Below are positions 60,637 through 64,000 of a DNA stretch of 64,000 nucleotides, piece by piece. Source of the DNA: Tetrapyrgos nigripes. Taxonomy: Eukaryota > Basidiomycota > Agaricomycetes > Agaricales > Campanellaceae. Below the pieces are notes generated by a model, which worked only from the letters and a program-made list of their open reading frames with translations, was not told where the DNA came from and ran no database searches. The stretch is from positions 124,001-188,000 of the forward strand of contig JAACJM010000072.1 of assembly GCA_013368315.1 (NCBI GenBank). The letters run 5' to 3'. Position numbers and translations under genes: made by a program. The number at the start of each line of letters is the position of its first letter. Positions within the stretch are counted from its first letter, which is position 1.

Positions 60637-62600
60637 GAAACTGGAATATAGCGGGTAGGAGTGTCCTTTGCCCAAAAACTCTCTGCAGATACTATTTTGG
60701 TGTACTACGCTTTGCCGGAACACAGAAATAGAACTGCCCCTCTACTGGAGAAGCTGATAATCGACCATCATACCTCAATTTGCTGAGCTTGATCGAGCTC
60801 GCAAAGCACACCCTTGACCTGTAGAGCCTCGACATTCGCATCACAGCTACTCATCCCGGCCTTGACGCTGGATACGGGACCGAGTTAGGACTAGGTACTA
60901 CTCTCAGTTGCTTCATTAAATGTCTCACAAACCTTGATGTTGGTGCATTTCGCCCATCGCCTCTGTAGGTTTGAGTCGAATTCTACTGCGAGATTGCAGA
61001 TTGGAGTGCTGAGAAGAAAAGTGACGCAGCTCACTTGGGTGGTAATGAAGAGTGGAAGGTGATTCGTTGGAAGCTATATGTCAGGGTCTTTAACTGCCGT
61101 TTCTGTCTGAGTGTAGCTGGGACGCAGATGCCGCATAGTAAGCTCCTTGCTGGCAAATAATTTTTTTCTCCCCCGGCCACGGTTCAGTCTGGTTTGCTAT
61201 GGGCTGCTTCCTCAGTATGTACATAATGTGGTAGGACGTATCGACACTTGTCCGAGTCGTGCAAAGAATATTGAGGCTGTGCAAGTCGTTTCGCTCTATC
61301 CCACTCCCTCCTCCCGATTCGCTTATCGTAACAGAAAATGTCGTAGGCTTCGACATTTCTTGTCCCAATTCCTCCCAATCTGATATACTTGGCTGCTGGT
61401 ACGTTTCTTGTGTTTGATGGTCAAGGATTTGTTCTAAAAACTGCGCGGTTACAACAGGACGATGCCCAACGTCTCGTCGGTCTACCTAGTCTGATAATGG
61501 TATCGTATTGCCTTTCTAAACAAACTGTCACAAACCCCGCGGTGCCCATTGAGACGAATATTACCCTCTAGATTCCCATTGTTGAGTCGAACGTCGGTAT
61601 CACTTGTTTTACAGTGTCCACGACTTTTGTCTTGGATGCAGAGCTTCGAGCTCTATCACTGTGCGATGTTCCTGCTGGTGGTCCGATTCATGAAAATGCG
61701 GTAGATCAGCGTTTTGAGTCGGGTGAGGTGGAAATTTGAAGTGTGTATTCCTCACCTTCCGTTGTCAGTTCTGATTTTTACTACTGTTTCCTTCCACAGC
61801 TGGAGCCTCTACTAGCTATCTTCCATACCATCCATAGTTGCAAGGTAGAGGATCCTTGACAAAATCTCCGGCTTACGCTGACTCTCGTGCAGGGAAAGCG
61901 GAGTCGATCGCGAAGCACGAAACCCAATGGAAAATTTGTTGACAATTCAGATTCCCAAGGGCTCTCCTACTAATGGCATTGTATCGTCCCGTCTAGTACA
62001 TAATCAACAAGTGCCTGTAGCTTGTCTCGAGCATGACGATGAATAGAGAAGGTTTTCGAGCTGCTGCAGCTCAGGTCCTTCAAGCTCTTGAGTTTCGCTG
62101 AAGTCCTTCGCTTCTGCTTGTACTCGCTTTAACGGGTGACCGAGCCCCTCTCTACCTGCTTGACTTATGCTTTTTGACATTTGGACTCCATTATCTTGCT
62201 CCGAATCTAGAGACTTTGGTGATACCGTGTTCCTCGGGCACTCGTCCAGGTTTGGAATTGCTTGGAGTCGAATTATTCACTCTACAGTTTTCTATGTCAA
62301 GTACCCTGGCTTCTGACTTCTCTGTCGCAATTAATCGGGATTTAGAAGCCTACTTGGCTGTCCCAAAGTCGTCATGCAATTCATCATCGAAAGGCTGCTG
62401 GAAGTTTGGCTTGATACTGATAATCATACGATCTAGTGGACTTTGCATGTATGGGCGGGGTCGGCCTTCCTTACACCAGGCCGACATCGCTCCACCGGCC
62501 GAATATGAACGTTTGAACCAAGTTTGAACATCGAAGAGACTCCAGACCTGACTTTATCAAGGCCTTTCAATGCCTCGCAGCCTGTGAACGAACAAAGGCA
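60637..62600 (+). pseudogene. further F-box/LRR-like debris
   Basis: Short in-frame pieces such as LIELAKHTLDL, CFIKCLTNLDVGAF (near 60780-60950) and LAPNLETLVIPCSSG (near 62174-62230) resemble the leucine-rich ends of agaric F-box proteins, but stops separate them. No complete gene can be built. The stretch 61100-62000 shows nothing recognisable. Confidence 0.4.
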
Positions 62601-62832
62601 AACTCATGCCAAGTTGAGTTCAAACCATGAACTGTTACTCGCTTTTTGTCGATTGAAACGGCCAGTATCTTCGCTCAATTGATCGTTCGCGACCCGAAAT
62701 GGCGCAAATACTCGAACCAGAAGGCCGACAGGAGCTTCTATTCAGACAGCTGACAAGTCTGACAGATGATTCATCAGAGGTTTCGTTCTTGCTTGGTTAT
62801 CGGTCATGCACGGACCATTGGCAGGTCCCTTG

Positions 62833-62842
62833 GTATAAAAGC
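62833..62842 (+). promoter_or_regulatory. TATA box GTATAAAAGC of hydrophobin 3
   Basis: This is the same decamer as in front of the other two hydrophobins, here ~106 bases before the ATG at 62948. Confidence 0.7.
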
Positions 62843-62947
62843 TCTGGCGTACTCAACGATTTTTCCTCAGAGGTTCTCTCTTCAGTATCTCGATTCCAAT
62901 CGTTCATTCGTTCCCCACAGCTCACAAGCACCACTCTCTCTTCAAAC

Positions 62948-63488
62948 ATGTTCGGTCGTCTTTCTGCTCTCACTGCCTTGACCCTCGCCGTCCTTGCGGT
63001 CGCCAAACCCATTGGCAACCCTCCTTTGCCTTTGTGAGTAGTCTCAGCGATCTTGGCGACCGCAACGTTTCGCTGATTTTCACCTTCTCTCGTAGGGCCG
63101 AAACCCCTTGCGAAAGCAGCACTGCTGTCAGTGGTGCCGCTACCAGTGATCCCAACGCAAACGGTGGTGCCGGTGGTGCTGTTGGTGCGAACGGCGGTGA
63201 CCCTAACAACGCTGCTGCTGCGACGACCACCATTTATGTGGAGGGACCCATCGAGGGAACTACCACCATCCTCCCGACAAACACTGTCGCCACAGTTATC
63301 GTCACTGTCCCTCCTGTCCCAACCGCTACCGGTGGCGCCTCGACTGGCGATGGGTCTCCCACTGATATCACTAGCGGACCGAGCCCAACTGGATCCACCG
63401 GCACTGGTGCTGGAACTGGAACTGGCAATGGCAATGGCGGTTCCGGTTCCGGCTCTGGTTCCGGCTCTGGTTCTGGTTCTGGTTCAGC

Positions 63489-63530
<42 letters not shown>

Positions 63531-63546
63531 CTCTGGTTCCGATTCC

Positions 63547-63584
<38 letters not shown>

Positions 63585-63983
63585 CTCCGGTTCTGGGGGT
63601 GTCAGCCAGTGCAATGTCGGTCCAGTTCAATGCTGCAACCAGGTCCAAAGTGTAAGCCCTCTATATACCGCCTAGCCGTATTCTTCTTTCATTCTTGTTG
63701 ACTTCCTTTTGTTTTCTAGGCCAGCCACCCAGACGTTGCTTCCCTTCTCGGTTTGTTGGGCATCGTTCTTGATGCCATTGACGTTGACGTGTAAGTTTGC
63801 CCATTTTTTCTCCCAATTTATCAGTTCACCGACGCAACTTGTATCAGTGGTCTTGGTTGCTCTCCCATCAGCATCATCGGTATTGGCGGCAACAGCTGTA
63901 CCGCTCAACCTGTCTGCTGTGAGAACAACAATTTCAATGGTCTCGTCAACATTGGATGTACCCCCATTAACATTAGCCTCTGA
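62948..63983 (+). CDS. class I hydrophobin with a long Ser-Gly repeat linker
   Basis: Four exons (62948-63033, 63096-63651, 63720-63790, 63848-63983) sum to 283 codons, about twice the size of the others. A signal peptide ([15 protein letters not shown]) is followed by a ~185-residue extension: Ala/Gly/Asn-rich, then Thr/Pro/Val, then ~60 residues of almost pure Ser-Gly. The hydrophobin core comes last: [52 protein letters not shown] and GCTPINISL. One extra Cys (ETPCES) lies outside the eight-Cys core. The linker could act as a flexible spacer or wall anchor (inference). Introns sit at the same places as in hydrophobin 1. Confidence 0.93.
63439..63600 (+). repeat. hexanucleotide repeat (GGTTCT/GGCTCT)n coding Ser-Gly
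   Basis: About 27 six-base units, in frame, with synonymous variation and two small changes (one Ala and one Asp for Gly/Ser). The opposite strand is open as Pro-Glu repeats, an artefact of the same unit. Confidence 0.9.
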
Positions 63984-64000
63984 GGCCACCGCTAGACTCC

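Noticed and set aside
63234..63614. Open minus-strand frame of Pro-Glu repeats
   Set aside because: It is the mirror of the Ser-Gly hexanucleotide repeat in hydrophobin 3, which has signal peptide, Cys pattern and introns.

Overview
This is nuclear DNA of a basidiomycete, most likely an agaric (Agaricomycetes). Genes are dense, on both strands, and cut by many 45-65 nt GT-AG introns with very short exons. Lineage markers are three class I hydrophobins, a DUF6533 seven-helix protein, a fungal SLATT protein, a CAP59-type mannosyltransferase, a Rua1-type regulator and clustered F-box/LRR relics. The species cannot be named from sequence alone. Most genes were rebuilt by joining exons by eye, so intron borders are predictions.

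Layout. 1-5.4 kb: 3' end of a PTC7-like PP2C phosphatase, a Rua1-type regulator, a penicillin-acyltransferase-like C45 enzyme and a p24 cargo receptor. 5.7-9.6 kb: CAP59-like mannosyltransferase and DUF6533 membrane protein. 11.2-14.9 kb: three forward housekeeping genes (EAF3/MRG15, one-Cys peroxiredoxin, proteasome beta4/Pre4). 16.4-20.7 kb: rhodopsin-domain membrane protein, SLATT 2TM effector, and a tiny Cys-rich, probably acylated protein built from micro-exons. 22-28 kb: hydrophobin, beta-tubulin, hydrophobin. 29-36.5 kb: an inverted repeat touching the promoter of a UCH37-type deubiquitinase, then two tandem FAD monooxygenases. 37-48.6 kb: BAR protein, unrecognised 764-residue protein, septin, Prp43 helicase, single-pass surface protein. 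49.5-56.5 kb: GH28 pectinase-like genes expanded by a direct ~2.85 kb duplication that left one truncated copy. 56.8-58.1 kb: DNAJC17-like J protein. 58.4-62.6 kb: decayed F-box/LRR sequence. 62.9-64 kb: a hydrophobin with a long Ser-Gly repeat.

Themes. Conserved housekeeping genes alternate with lineage-specific surface, secreted and membrane genes that show duplication and decay. Three conserved genes (C45 enzyme, p24, EAF3) each carry one single-base disruption, all at short homopolymers. That pattern looks more like sequence error than real loss. The most novel items are the micro-exon acylated peptide, the SLATT gene, the Ser-Gly hydrophobin, the AT-hook inside the deubiquitinase loop, and the GH28 block, whose paralogs lack the usual catalytic His.
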